From CAVIQK01 sp963644945 (GTDB lineage Bacteria > Bacillota > Clostridia > Christensenellales > DTU072), in assembly GCA_963644945.1 (NCBI GenBank), contig CAVIQK010000004.1:1-64000 (forward strand): 64,000 nt of DNA, read 5' to 3'. The notes below the pieces were generated by a model. It made no database searches, was not told the origin of the DNA, and saw only the letters and a list, made by a program, of their open reading frames with translations. Below are positions 51,534 through 59,793 of this stretch, piece after piece; position 1 is the first letter of the stretch; each line of letters opens with the position of its first letter. Made by a program: the position numbers and the translations under genes.

Positions 51534-53113
51534 TGGAGACAATGTACCAATACCTAATCAGATTAGGACTTACCGATCCCGAAGAAACAAAACTTGTTTT
51601 TCTAGGTGAAAAAATATCTTCAAAAAAACTACTCGACAGCATTGATAAACTAGCATCCTATCTTGGCGAATTAGGTGTCAAAAAAGGCGACTCCGTAGGA
51701 GTATGCCTTCCCAATATTCCCCAAGCCGTCGTAGCGATATATGCCATCAACAAGATCGGAGCCGTCGTCAATTCGATTCACCCCTTGCTTTCCACCGTAG
51801 CGATTGCCGACATTATGAAAAAGACCGACACCAAAATTCTTTTCCTAATGGACAGATTTGTCGAGCAACACGAAAAACTCGTCGAAAAAGGCATAACAAT
51901 TATATCTTGCGCCCCGTCCGACATGCTCACAGGAGTAAGGAAATTTGCCGTTAGACTGTTTGGTGACGAACTTGTCTCCCAAAACGTCACAAAATTTTCC
52001 AAATGTTTCGCATCGACCAAATATGTTCCCACTGCGACCGATCCGGAGTCCCCTGCCGTCTATCTACATAGCGGTGGCACCGAAGGAGATCCCAAGACTA
52101 TTGTTCTCAACAGCATTGCCTTCAATTCTCTTGCCGACAATATAATATCTACCGCATGCTCCGATTACCAATACAACGACAAAGACAGCATGCTCATGAT
52201 TTTGCCGATATTCCACGGATTCGGACTCGGTGTATCCCTTCATACGATAATCACAAGAGGAAGAGTTGTCTTACAACCCGATTTTTCGGTCAAGAAAATG
52301 ATCAAAAACATCAAAAAATATAAAGTCACTTTCCTTGCAGGGATCCCCCAAATGTTTAGGAAAATGCTTGACCAAAAGTCATTTAGAGGCAAATATTTAT
52401 CGTGTCTAAAATTTATTTTCTGCGGTGGCGATCGCTTGCCCGACGACCTCAAAATTCAATTTGACCAAGTGCTAAAAGAATACGGCTCCACTGCCGAAAT
52501 TCTCGAAGGCTACGGACTTACCGAAGCCACTACCGTTGTAGCCGTCAATCGTCCGGGGAAAGCAAAACTCGGCAGTCAAGGCCAAGCAATAGACGGTGCC
52601 GACATTCGCATAATAGACGAAGACGGCAAAGAAGTCAAAAGAGGAATGCTCGGCGAAATAATCGTCACTTGCCCCTCCAACATGATGGGATATCTAGGGG
52701 ACGAAGCAGCCACAAAACGCTGTTTTATCGAGTTTGACGGCAAGACTTACGTTCATACCGGCGACGTCGGTTATATGGACGACGAAGGATATTTATATTT
52801 CAAAGACAGATCAAAACGTGTCATAAAAATAATGGGCGTCAACATTTTCCCGTCGGAAATCGAAAATATCGTCACCAATCTCCCCGAAGTCGATTCCGCA
52901 TGCATAGTTCCGGCGATCCTAGACGGCAAACCTTGCACAAAATTGATGGTAGTCATCAATCCTATGTACAAATACAGCAGTTATATCGAAGATTACATAA
53001 AACAACACATCCTCGAAAACACCATAAAATATGCCGTCCCCCGAATTATAGAGCCTGTTGCTTCCCTAAAAAAGACACCTGTCGGCAAAATAGACTACAA
53101 AGCATACCAATAA
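51533..53113 (+). CDS. AMP-binding acyl-CoA synthetase/ligase family protein
   Basis: This 526-residue member of the ANL superfamily activates a carboxylic acid as an acyl-adenylate. Visible motifs are the ATP loop as LHSGGTEGDPKT (about 183-194), EGYGLTEATT (about 325-334), THTGDVGY-like YVHTGDVGYMDDEG (about 405-418), DRSKRVIKIMGVNIFPSEIE with the conserved arginine, and KTPVGKIDYKAY with the catalytic lysine near the C-terminus. No membrane segment or carrier domain is present. AAGGAGA lies nine bases before the ATG, which overlaps the PAP2 stop. The pairing suggests lipid or lipid-phosphate remodelling; the substrate is unknown. Confidence 0.88.
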   Translation: METMYQYLIRLGLTDPEETKLVFLGEKISSKKLLDSIDKLASYLGELGVKKGDSVGVCLPNIPQAVVAIYAINKIGAVVNSIHPLLSTVAIADIMKKTDTKILFLMDRFVEQHEKLVEKGITIISCAPSDMLTGVRKFAVRLFGDELVSQNVTKFSKCFASTKYVPTATDPESPAVYLHSGGTEGDPKTIVLNSIAFNSLADNIISTACSDYQYNDKDSMLMILPIFHGFGLGVSLHTIITRGRVVLQPDFSVKKMIKNIKKYKVTFLAGIPQMFRKMLDQKSFRGKYLSCLKFIFCGGDRLPDDLKIQFDQVLKEYGSTAEILEGYGLTEATTVVAVNRPGKAKLGSQGQAIDGADIRIIDEDGKEVKRGMLGEIIVTCPSNMMGYLGDEAATKRCFIEFDGKTYVHTGDVGYMDDEGYLYFKDRSKRVIKIMGVNIFPSEIENIVTNLPEVDSACIVPAILDGKPCTKLMVVINPMYKYSSYIEDYIKQHILENTIKYAVPRIIEPVASLKKTPVGKIDYKAYQ

Positions 53114-53122
53114 ATTTGAGTA

Positions 53123-53151
53123 TTGAAAAAGGTTTTTGAACATGTTATAAT
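53123..53151 (+). promoter_or_regulatory. Promoter of spoVG
   Basis: TTGAAA (53123-53128), 17 bases, TATAAT (53146-53151). Predicted +1 is near 53158; AAGGAG lies about 10 bases before the ATG. Confidence 0.8.
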
Positions 53152-53182
53152 AATAACAACCTAGTTCAAGGAGTTCAAAAAC

Positions 53183-53452
53183 ATGAATATTACGCAAGTC
53201 AAAGTCAAAGTCCTAAAAAGAGAAGACTCCAACTTCAAAGCAGTCGCAAGCATCACTATTGACGATGCATTTATCGTCCACGACCTAAAACTTATCGAAG
53301 GCAAAGACGGATTATTTGTAGTCATGCCCTCCAAGAAGACACCGGACGGACAATATAGAGATGTTGCGCATCCTCTACGCACCGAAATAAGAGAACAAAT
53401 CAATCAAGCAGTCATCGAAGAATATAACAAGATGCTCGAATCGGCAGAATAA
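53183..53452 (+). CDS. spoVG: SpoVG family regulator
   Basis: This 89-residue protein is SpoVG, a small nucleic-acid-binding regulator of septation, sporulation, virulence or capsule genes in Gram-positive bacteria. Conserved segments are MNITQVKVKVL, KAVASITIDDAFIVHDLKLIEGKDGLFVVMPS and the helix AHPLRTEIREQINQAVIEEY. It has the usual length. Its presence does not by itself prove sporulation. It has its own promoter and terminator. Confidence 0.95.
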   Translation: MNITQVKVKVLKREDSNFKAVASITIDDAFIVHDLKLIEGKDGLFVVMPSKKTPDGQYRDVAHPLRTEIREQINQAVIEEYNKMLESAE

Positions 53453-53510
53453 TATATTTTTCCCCGACAATTTTATAATTTAAGGTTTTACCTTATCATA
53501 CATGACAAAG

Positions 53511-53537
53511 ATCGTGCGAGGTTTCGTGCGATTTTTT
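53511..53537 (+). terminator. Terminator of spoVG
   Basis: ATCGTGCGA (53511-53519) pairs with TCGTGCGAT (53524-53532) through seven Watson-Crick and two G-U pairs, loop GGTT, followed by six T residues. Confidence 0.8.
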
Positions 53538-53570
53538 ATTGTTAGACTTACCTTTTATTTTCATTAGTCC

Positions 53571-53599
53571 TTGCCTTTTTTAATAATAAGTCGTATAAT
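53571..53599 (+). promoter_or_regulatory. Promoter of the MDR protein gene, leaderless geometry
   Basis: TTGCCT (53571-53576), 17 bases, TATAAT (53594-53599), then six bases to the ATG at 53606. The predicted +1 is the start codon. Confidence 0.7.
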
Positions 53600-53605
53600 A
53601 ATTAC

Positions 53606-54580
53606 ATGCTTATATATAAAGTTACAGGAGACAAATCTCTAAAACAAGTAGAAGACCAATTGCCGACCGACGGAATTATGGTAAAGATCCGCAAGGTTAT
53701 GCCTATGGCGGTTGACGTTGATTATTTTTCGGGCAAGAAAAAGGCCCCCCAAATCTCACCGTGTCACATGGCGACTGCGTACGTTTCGGACGATTACGAA
53801 GAATACGGACTAAAACAAGGCGAAAAAGTCATTCTCAATCCCTATATCGAAGAAAACCCCATCGACAACATAGTATCGGGAGTCAACACCGACGGCTTTT
53901 TACGTGAATTTATGTGCGTAGATCCGTCCCAAATCGTGCCACTTCCGGACGGAGTTGACGAAGACGATGCTTTATTTACCGACCTTGTAGGCATAGCACT
54001 CGGCGCATTTTCAAAACTTCACGCAAAAAAAGGCGACTATGTAGCCATAATCGGTGGCGGAGTAATCTCTGTAATCATAGCAGAACTAGCCATCTATTTT
54101 GGTTATATTCCCGTATATATATCGGCAGACAAAACCTTACTCGAAATTGTCAAATCGTCCGGTGTTTACTACGTTATAGACAGCACGACCGAAGACGTAA
54201 GAGCAAGAGTCTTAGAGATTACCGGCGGTCGCCTTGCCGAACGCACGATTCTAGAATGTAGAGAAAATGTCATAACCCAATATCTTTTTGCACTAGCGGG
54301 CGAAGGCGGAGAGTCGGTTGTCGTTTCTATTCACGACAATTATGCATCTCTTGCCACAGATCTTTACCCCATGGTTTCCAAAAACCTCTCGGTTTACGGT
54401 GTAAGCGATGCTCGTGCCCAATTTGTGGCAGCCCTCAACATAATAGCGCAAGGCACCCTAAAACTAAAAGGACTCATAGACAAAACCGTCCAATTTACCG
54501 ATGCCGAAAAGTTGTTCAAGGAACTCAGCGACAACAAACAAGCCTACATTGCACCGATAATTGTGCTACCCGGCAAATAA
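53606..54580 (+). CDS. MDR-superfamily (alcohol dehydrogenase-like) protein lacking the zinc ligands
   Basis: This 324-residue protein follows the zinc-alcohol dehydrogenase plan: an N-terminal GroES-like region and a Rossmann domain (DYVAIIGGGVISVIIAEL, about 146-163). The usual catalytic zinc ligands are missing. The GICGTD cysteine position reads MAVDVD (about residue 35), and the GHE motif reads SPCHMA (about 51-56). The four-cysteine structural zinc lobe is deleted between NPYIEENP and the FLREFMCV segment. Resemblance to sorbitol/threonine dehydrogenases is only at the fold level, and the reaction is unknown. There is no Shine-Dalgarno and the gene is predicted to be leaderless. Confidence 0.7.
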   Translation: MLIYKVTGDKSLKQVEDQLPTDGIMVKIRKVMPMAVDVDYFSGKKKAPQISPCHMATAYVSDDYEEYGLKQGEKVILNPYIEENPIDNIVSGVNTDGFLREFMCVDPSQIVPLPDGVDEDDALFTDLVGIALGAFSKLHAKKGDYVAIIGGGVISVIIAELAIYFGYIPVYISADKTLLEIVKSSGVYYVIDSTTEDVRARVLEITGGRLAERTILECRENVITQYLFALAGEGGESVVVSIHDNYASLATDLYPMVSKNLSVYGVSDARAQFVAALNIIAQGTLKLKGLIDKTVQFTDAEKLFKELSDNKQAYIAPIIVLPGK

Positions 54581-54616
54581 AATAACTTATATTTATAAAT
54601 ATAAACGAAAAAATGA

Positions 54617-54645
54617 TTGACTATATTTTTTTGTTAATATATAAT
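54617..54645 (+). promoter_or_regulatory. Promoter of rpmE
   Basis: TTGACT (54617-54622), 17 bases, TATAAT (54640-54645). Predicted +1 near 54652. AAGGTGA precedes the ATG at 54680. Confidence 0.82.
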
Positions 54646-54679
54646 GGTTAATGAAATTTATAAAAACAAGGTGATATAT

Positions 54680-54886
54680 ATGAAAGAATCAATACAACCC
54701 AAGTACAAGATCGTAAAATGCGTATGCGCTTGCGGAGCAGAATTCGAAGTCGGTACGACCAAAAACGTTGATACCCTGAGAGTTGATATTTGCAGCCAAT
54801 GCCATCCTTACTACACCGGAAAACAAAAAGTTGTTGACACCGGCGGAAGAGTTGATAAGTTCAACAAACGCTTCAACAGAGGCTAA
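54680..54886 (+). CDS. rpmE: 50S ribosomal protein L31
   Basis: This 68-residue large-subunit protein keeps the zinc-binding cysteines of the C+ paralogue (CVCAC near residues 14-18 and CSQC near 36-39), followed by [20 protein letters not shown]. Zinc-containing L31 is the form normally replaced by a cysteine-less paralogue under zinc limitation. I choose the ATG at 54680, seven bases after AAGGTGA, rather than the in-frame ATG at 54644, which lies inside the -10 box. A strong terminator follows. Confidence 0.95.
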   Translation: MKESIQPKYKIVKCVCACGAEFEVGTTKNVDTLRVDICSQCHPYYTGKQKVVDTGGRVDKFNKRFNRG

Positions 54887-54903
54887 ACAATTCACAAAAA
54901 ACT

Positions 54904-54949
54904 TGCAATCACGATTCTTCGGGCTACCAAGAAAGTGGTTGCATTTTTT
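54904..54949 (+). terminator. Terminator of rpmE
   Basis: TGCAATCAC (54904-54912) pairs with GTGGTTGCA (54935-54943) with one G-U pair; an inner TTCTT/AAGAA stem extends the hairpin. Six T residues follow. Confidence 0.88.
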
Positions 54950-55004
54950 ATATTTATAAAACAATTCATCCGTTTTATAGACCTTTCAATTAAAATTTAG
55001 ATTT

Positions 55005-56819
55005 ATGAGTAGAAAAAACAGTTGTAACATAGGCGGTTCGGCAGTCATCGAAGGCGTAATGATGCGAGGCAATTCTGTCGCAGCCACGGCAGTGCGTGAC
55101 TCCAAAGGCAACATTCAAGTGGAGTCCGAAAGATTTACCCCCTTCAAAGAAAAGAACAAAGCCTACAAAATTCCTGTCCTAAGAGGTGTCCTCAATTTTG
55201 GACTCTCCATGAAAGACAGCATGAAATATATTCTCCGCAGTAGCGAAGTCTATGCAACCGTCGATGAAGAACCGTCAAAATTTGAAAAATGGTTGGCAAA
55301 AACCTTCAAAATCGACCTTATGGACGTCGTAACCGTCGTTTCGTCGATTATCGGAATAGTGTTTGCGTTAGGACTTTTCGTCTTTATTCCCCAACTAGCG
55401 ACCACCGCAATATTTTCGGGACTTGACACTTCGAGTTTTGGCATGAGTGTAGCCTACAATGCCGTTGCCGGTGGCATGAGAATGTGCATATTTATTTTGT
55501 ATTTATGGGCAATATCTCTCCTAAAAGACATAAAAAGACTCTTTATGTACCATGGAGCCGAACACAAAACCATTGCATGCTACGAACACGGACTTGACTT
55601 GACCGTAGAAAACGTCAAGAAAATGAAAAAAGAACACGACCGTTGCGGAACGACTTTTATGTTCCTTGTCATGATTCTTTCCATCTTTTTCTTCATGCTT
55701 TTCCCCGTAGATTTTATCAAAGGCGGTAGCGATGTCGTCAACTACATATTGAGAGTCCTTCTCCGTATAGCGTGCATCCCGATAGTTGCGGGACTTTCGT
55801 ATGAAGTCCTCAAAGTGCTTGCCAAATTTGACAATGTATTTGTGAGAATATTAAAAGCCCCCGGACTTCTTTTGCAAAAACTCACCACGAGAGAGCCTGA
55901 CGACAGCATGATGGAATGTGCCATCAAAGCCTTCACCACCGTACTAGAAATGGAAAAAGATCCCACGATCCCCACCACATATTTTGACACATCGAAAAGT
56001 GTTGACAAAGTAAAAGGCGAGTTTACGAGAATGTTGGGCAAAGAAAAAGAAGAAAAAATAGAATTACTCATGATGGACGTCATGGGACTTGATACAAAAA
56101 CCCAACTTTATGACGGTAGAACGGTAAAAGAAGAAGAATATGTCAAAATAAAAGACGGTGTCAAAAAACTCAAAAAAGCCGTTCCCCCTCAATATGTATC
56201 CGGAAGAGCCGACTTTTACGGCAGAACTTTCCACGTTGACCAAAGAGTGCTTATCCCAAGAGGCGACACCGAAATCTTGACGAGTGAAGCAATAAAAGTA
56301 GTCAAAGAAAAGGAAAACCCTTCTGTTTTAGAAATGTGTACGGGATCGGGAATCATTGCCATCACAATGAATCTTGAAACGGGCAAAAAGATAGTAGCAA
56401 GCGACATTTCTCTAGATGCATTAGACGTAGCAAAACAAAACGGCAACACCCTTGGAGCCGATGTCGAGTGGCGACAAGGCGACCTTTTCAAAGTGGTAAA
56501 AAAGGACGAAAAATTCGATGTCATAGTCGCCAATCCCCCCTATATCAAGAAAGACGACATCAAAACTCTTGACGACGAAGTCAAAAATTATGAACCGCAT
56601 CTAGCCCTAGACGGCGGACGTGACGGACTTGACGCATATAGGAAAATAAGACGAGATTTTGAGTCCTACCTACAAGAAGACGGCGTTATGCTTTTAGAAA
56701 TAGGTTACGACCAAAAAGACGAAATAGCATCGCTTTTTGACGGTTACGACGTAAGTTTCGTAAAAGACTACAACAATCCCCCCATTGACCGAGTCGCAAT
56801 TATAAAAAGGAATAAATAA
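55005..56819 (+). CDS. DUF1385 membrane domain fused to PrmC release-factor methyltransferase
   Basis: This 604-residue fusion joins two proteins that are usually separate neighbours. Residues about 1-310 are a DUF1385 (YqhQ-like) membrane protein: GGSAVIEGVMMRG at the start, four or so membrane helices, and the HGAEHKTIACYE motif at about 183-194. Residues about 325-604 are PrmC (HemK), which methylates the glutamine of the GGQ motif in release factors. They show the helical N-domain, then VLIPRGDTEIL, EMCTGSGIIAI and the catalytic NPPY (about 510-513). The prfA gene follows directly. No Shine-Dalgarno precedes the ATG; a TAAAAT lies eight bases upstream. Confidence 0.9.
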   Translation: MSRKNSCNIGGSAVIEGVMMRGNSVAATAVRDSKGNIQVESERFTPFKEKNKAYKIPVLRGVLNFGLSMKDSMKYILRSSEVYATVDEEPSKFEKWLAKTFKIDLMDVVTVVSSIIGIVFALGLFVFIPQLATTAIFSGLDTSSFGMSVAYNAVAGGMRMCIFILYLWAISLLKDIKRLFMYHGAEHKTIACYEHGLDLTVENVKKMKKEHDRCGTTFMFLVMILSIFFFMLFPVDFIKGGSDVVNYILRVLLRIACIPIVAGLSYEVLKVLAKFDNVFVRILKAPGLLLQKLTTREPDDSMMECAIKAFTTVLEMEKDPTIPTTYFDTSKSVDKVKGEFTRMLGKEKEEKIELLMMDVMGLDTKTQLYDGRTVKEEEYVKIKDGVKKLKKAVPPQYVSGRADFYGRTFHVDQRVLIPRGDTEILTSEAIKVVKEKENPSVLEMCTGSGIIAITMNLETGKKIVASDISLDALDVAKQNGNTLGADVEWRQGDLFKVVKKDEKFDVIVANPPYIKKDDIKTLDDEVKNYEPHLALDGGRDGLDAYRKIRRDFESYLQEDGVMLLEIGYDQKDEIASLFDGYDVSFVKDYNNPPIDRVAIIKRNK

Positions 56820-56832
56820 TTAAGGAATATTT

Positions 56833-57900
56833 ATGTTTGAGAAACTAGAATTATTACTAAAAAGATACGAAGAAATATCCGAAAAAATAGGACTTCCCGA
56901 AGTCGTTGCCAGACAAGACGAGTGGCGAGAACTTGTCAAAGAACATTCCGCCCTCGAACCCATCATCGAAGCCTACAAAGAATATCTAAAAATCGTAGCC
57001 GACATGGAAGACTGCAAAGCAATGATGGAAGACGACGACAAAGAAATGCGTGACATGGCTAATGCCGAGTATTATAGCCTAAAAGACGACAAAGAAAAGA
57101 AAATTGCCGAGTTAAAAGTCCTACTTCTTCCTAAAGATCCCATGGACGGCAAAAACGTCATCGTCGAAATAAGAGGCGGAGCCGGTGGCGAAGAATCGTG
57201 CTTGTTTGCGACCGAACTTTATAGAATGTACCATCGTCTTGCCGAAAGAAATCGTTGGAAAACCGAAGATATATCCATAAACGACACCGAACTCGGCGGA
57301 ATAAAAGAAGCCGTCTTTATGGTAAAAGGCGCCGACGTTTATTCAAAACTAAAATACGAAAGCGGTGTTCACAGAGTGCAAAGAGTCCCCGAAACCGAAA
57401 GCCAAGGGAGAGTCCACACCTCGACCGCAACCGTAGCCGTTCTTCCCGAAGCCGAAGATGCCCAAGTGGAAATAAACGACAAAGACCTCAAAATAGACAC
57501 ATACAGAAGTAGCGGAGCAGGCGGACAACACGTCAACAAAACCGAGTCCGCAATAAGAATTACCCACCTACCTACCGGCATAGTCGTAGAGTGCCAAGAC
57601 GAACGTAGCCAAATAAAAAACAAAGACAAAGCCATGCGAGTTTTGAAGTCTAGACTATATGATTTTTACCAAAGCCAAAAGGACAAAGAGTATGCCGAAA
57701 ACCGCAAAGCCCAAGTAGGTACGGGAGATCGTAGCGAGCGTATTCGTACATACAACTACCCCCAAGGAAGAGTCACCGACCACAGAATAGGCATGACGAT
57801 TTATTCCCTTCCCGACTTTTTGGACGGCGATATGAACGAAATGTTAGAAGCCTTGCATCTAACCGCACAAAATGAGAAAATAGCCAAAATAGGTGACTAG
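56833..57900 (+). CDS. prfA: Peptide chain release factor 1
   Basis: This 355-residue factor releases nascent proteins at UAA and UAG codons. The GGQ motif lies at about residues 230-232 ([15 protein letters not shown]). Its glutamine is the substrate of the PrmC domain encoded just upstream. The codon-recognition region contains the PVT/PxT-like segment at about 185-187 ([12 protein letters not shown]). The N-terminal coiled-coil domain spans about 1-100. It lies 13 bases after the fusion gene, with AAGGAA before the ATG. Confidence 0.97.
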   Translation: MFEKLELLLKRYEEISEKIGLPEVVARQDEWRELVKEHSALEPIIEAYKEYLKIVADMEDCKAMMEDDDKEMRDMANAEYYSLKDDKEKKIAELKVLLLPKDPMDGKNVIVEIRGGAGGEESCLFATELYRMYHRLAERNRWKTEDISINDTELGGIKEAVFMVKGADVYSKLKYESGVHRVQRVPETESQGRVHTSTATVAVLPEAEDAQVEINDKDLKIDTYRSSGAGGQHVNKTESAIRITHLPTGIVVECQDERSQIKNKDKAMRVLKSRLYDFYQSQKDKEYAENRKAQVGTGDRSERIRTYNYPQGRVTDHRIGMTIYSLPDFLDGDMNEMLEALHLTAQNEKIAKIGD

Positions 57901-57924
57901 TATATATAGTTAAGGAACCCAAAC

Positions 57925-59319
57925 ATGTCAAGAAAATTATTTTTAGATGAAAAAGCCAACGTCTTAATGGAGCATACTTTCCATTACCAATTACAAGACG
58001 TCAAGGAGCCGGAACTCTATCGCCAATTTTTTGAATACGGCAAAATTCCGCTTATCACGTTCAACAACCGTCACGTCCCTATGAGTACCCCCAAGGACAT
58101 TTTTATTACGGACACCACGTTTAGAGACGGTCAGCAATCTCGTGCCCCTTATACCGTTGACCAAATAGTTGACCTATATAGACTACTTTCCAAGTTAGGC
58201 GGACCCAACGGCATGATAAGACAAAGTGAATTTTTCTTATATTCCGAAAAGGACAGAGAAGCAGTCAGACGATGCCAAGAAACAGGACTCAAATTCCCTG
58301 AAATTACAGGTTGGATAAGAGCCACCGAAAAAGATTTTAGTCTAGTAAAAGAAATGGGACTTAAAGAAACGGGCATACTCACATCGTGTTCCGATTACCA
58401 CATTTTCAAGAAGATGAATCTTACAAGAAAACAAGCCCTTGACAAATATTTAGGAATTGTAAAATCTGCCCTAGACGCAGGTATTAGACCAAGATGCCAC
58501 TTCGAAGACATCACAAGAGCCGACTTTTACGGATTTGTCGTCCCGTTCGCAACCGAAATCAAAAAGTTGTCCGACGAGTCCGGAGTCAACATCAAAATTC
58601 GTTGTTGCGATACACTAGGTTACGGTGTTTCCATCACCGGTGTTTCTCTACCTAGATCGGTTGCCGGTATTGTCTATGGTATAAAACACTATGCAGATAT
58701 CGAATCGGAAGATCTCGAATGGCATGGTCACAACGACTTCTACAAAGCCGTCCAAAATGCAACTACCGCTTGGCTATACGGAGCATCCGGAGTCAACTGT
58801 TCGATTTTCGGAATAGGCGAGCGTACAGGCAACTGCCCTCTTGAAGCCATGGCAATAGAATATGCGTCCTTACGTGGCACGACCAACGGCATGGACTTGT
58901 CGGTAATCACCGATATAGCCGAGTATTTCGAAAAGAACATAGGTTATCACATCCCTTCCCGTATGCCTTTTGTCGGTCGCAATTTCAACACGACAAGAGC
59001 CGGCATCCATGCGGACGGCATGCTAAAAGACCAAGAAATCTACAACATTTTCGACACCGAAAAGATCCTAAAACGCACCCCCAGAGTTATCATTGACGAG
59101 CATAGCGGTCTTGCAGGCATAGCGTATTGGATCAACAGTTATTTTGAATTGAAAGAATCACCTTTCTCTAAAAACGATTCAATCGTCATAAAGATGAAAA
59201 ATGTCATCGACAACATATATTCGCAAGGCAGAACGACGACAATATCTGACGAAGAACTTTTGGAGATTTTGGCGACGGAAGACGAGTATTTATATAAAAC
59301 ACTTATTTCTAAAAATTGA
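57925..59319 (+). CDS. HMGL-like acyl transferase family (isopropylmalate/homocitrate synthase, candidate Re-citrate synthase)
   Basis: This 464-residue TIM-barrel enzyme belongs to the homocitrate/2-isopropylmalate synthase group, which condenses acetyl-CoA with a 2-oxo acid. Metal-binding features are DTTFRDGQQ (about 53-61) and HGHND (about 272-276), plus the family pattern GNCPLEAMA and RAGIHADGM. A C-terminal regulatory LeuA dimer domain is not evident. The opening TTFRDGQQSRAPYT resembles, in my recall, clostridial Re-citrate synthases that replace ordinary citrate synthase. leuCD and other leucine genes are absent nearby, which gives weak support to that idea. AAGGAA lies about nine bases before the ATG. 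Confidence 0.8.
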   Translation: MSRKLFLDEKANVLMEHTFHYQLQDVKEPELYRQFFEYGKIPLITFNNRHVPMSTPKDIFITDTTFRDGQQSRAPYTVDQIVDLYRLLSKLGGPNGMIRQSEFFLYSEKDREAVRRCQETGLKFPEITGWIRATEKDFSLVKEMGLKETGILTSCSDYHIFKKMNLTRKQALDKYLGIVKSALDAGIRPRCHFEDITRADFYGFVVPFATEIKKLSDESGVNIKIRCCDTLGYGVSITGVSLPRSVAGIVYGIKHYADIESEDLEWHGHNDFYKAVQNATTAWLYGASGVNCSIFGIGERTGNCPLEAMAIEYASLRGTTNGMDLSVITDIAEYFEKNIGYHIPSRMPFVGRNFNTTRAGIHADGMLKDQEIYNIFDTEKILKRTPRVIIDEHSGLAGIAYWINSYFELKESPFSKNDSIVIKMKNVIDNIYSQGRTTTISDEELLEILATEDEYLYKTLISKN

Positions 59320-59322
59320 CTC

Positions 59323-59351
59323 TTGAAAATATATAATTATTCTAGTATAAT
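59323..59351 (+). promoter_or_regulatory. Promoter of the P-loop protein/thrC operon
   Basis: TTGAAA (59323-59328), 17 bases, TATAAT (59346-59351). Predicted +1 near 59358; GGAGG precedes the ATG at 59382. Confidence 0.8.
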
Positions 59352-59381
59352 AAGAACATAGAACTTTTATTGGAGGCAACA

Positions 59382-59792
59382 ATGATCAGTATTATTTATG
59401 GTGGCAAAGGTTCAGGAAAAACAAAGAAAATTATCGACATGGCCAACGAGAGAGGCTTAAACTCCCCCGGCGATGTTGTCTATATTACCGACAACGGCCG
59501 TCACGTAAGCGAAGTCAAATACGTAATTCGCTACATTGACACGACCGAAAGCGGAATTCACGACGAAAGCGGACTTCTCGGTTTCATAAGAGGTCTTATC
59601 GCAGGCAACTACGACATCAAAGACATGTTTATCGACGGTGCATGCCGTATGATGAACGTCAATATCGAAGACATGGAATCTTTCATGGCAGAACTCGACA
59701 ACATTTCTGCAACCAGTGACGTCAACTTGGTTTTGACGGTATCGAGAGATATTGAAGAACTTCCCGAATTTTTCAAAAAATACTTAGCATAA
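59382..59792 (+). CDS. Small P-loop ATPase-like protein
   Basis: This 136-residue protein has a Walker A motif (GGKGSGKT, residues 7-14) directly after the first strand and a Walker B-like strand DMFIDGACR (about 86-94), followed by a sensor-like LVLTVSRD. In some clostridial genomes such proteins are labelled twitching-motility PilT, which is not supported by any other feature. The length is too short for AAA or helicase cores, so it may be a nucleotide kinase-like fold of unknown role. I start at the ATG at 59382, with GGAGG six bases upstream, rather than an in-frame TTG at 59370. Confidence 0.7.
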   Translation: MISIIYGGKGSGKTKKIIDMANERGLNSPGDVVYITDNGRHVSEVKYVIRYIDTTESGIHDESGLLGFIRGLIAGNYDIKDMFIDGACRMMNVNIEDMESFMAELDNISATSDVNLVLTVSRDIEELPEFFKKYLA

Positions 59793-59793
59793 T

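Noticed and set aside
54644..54679. Upstream in-frame ATG of rpmE
   Set aside because: It overlaps the -10 box, so it would not be in the transcript; the ATG at 54680 has AAGGTGA and matches the family start.
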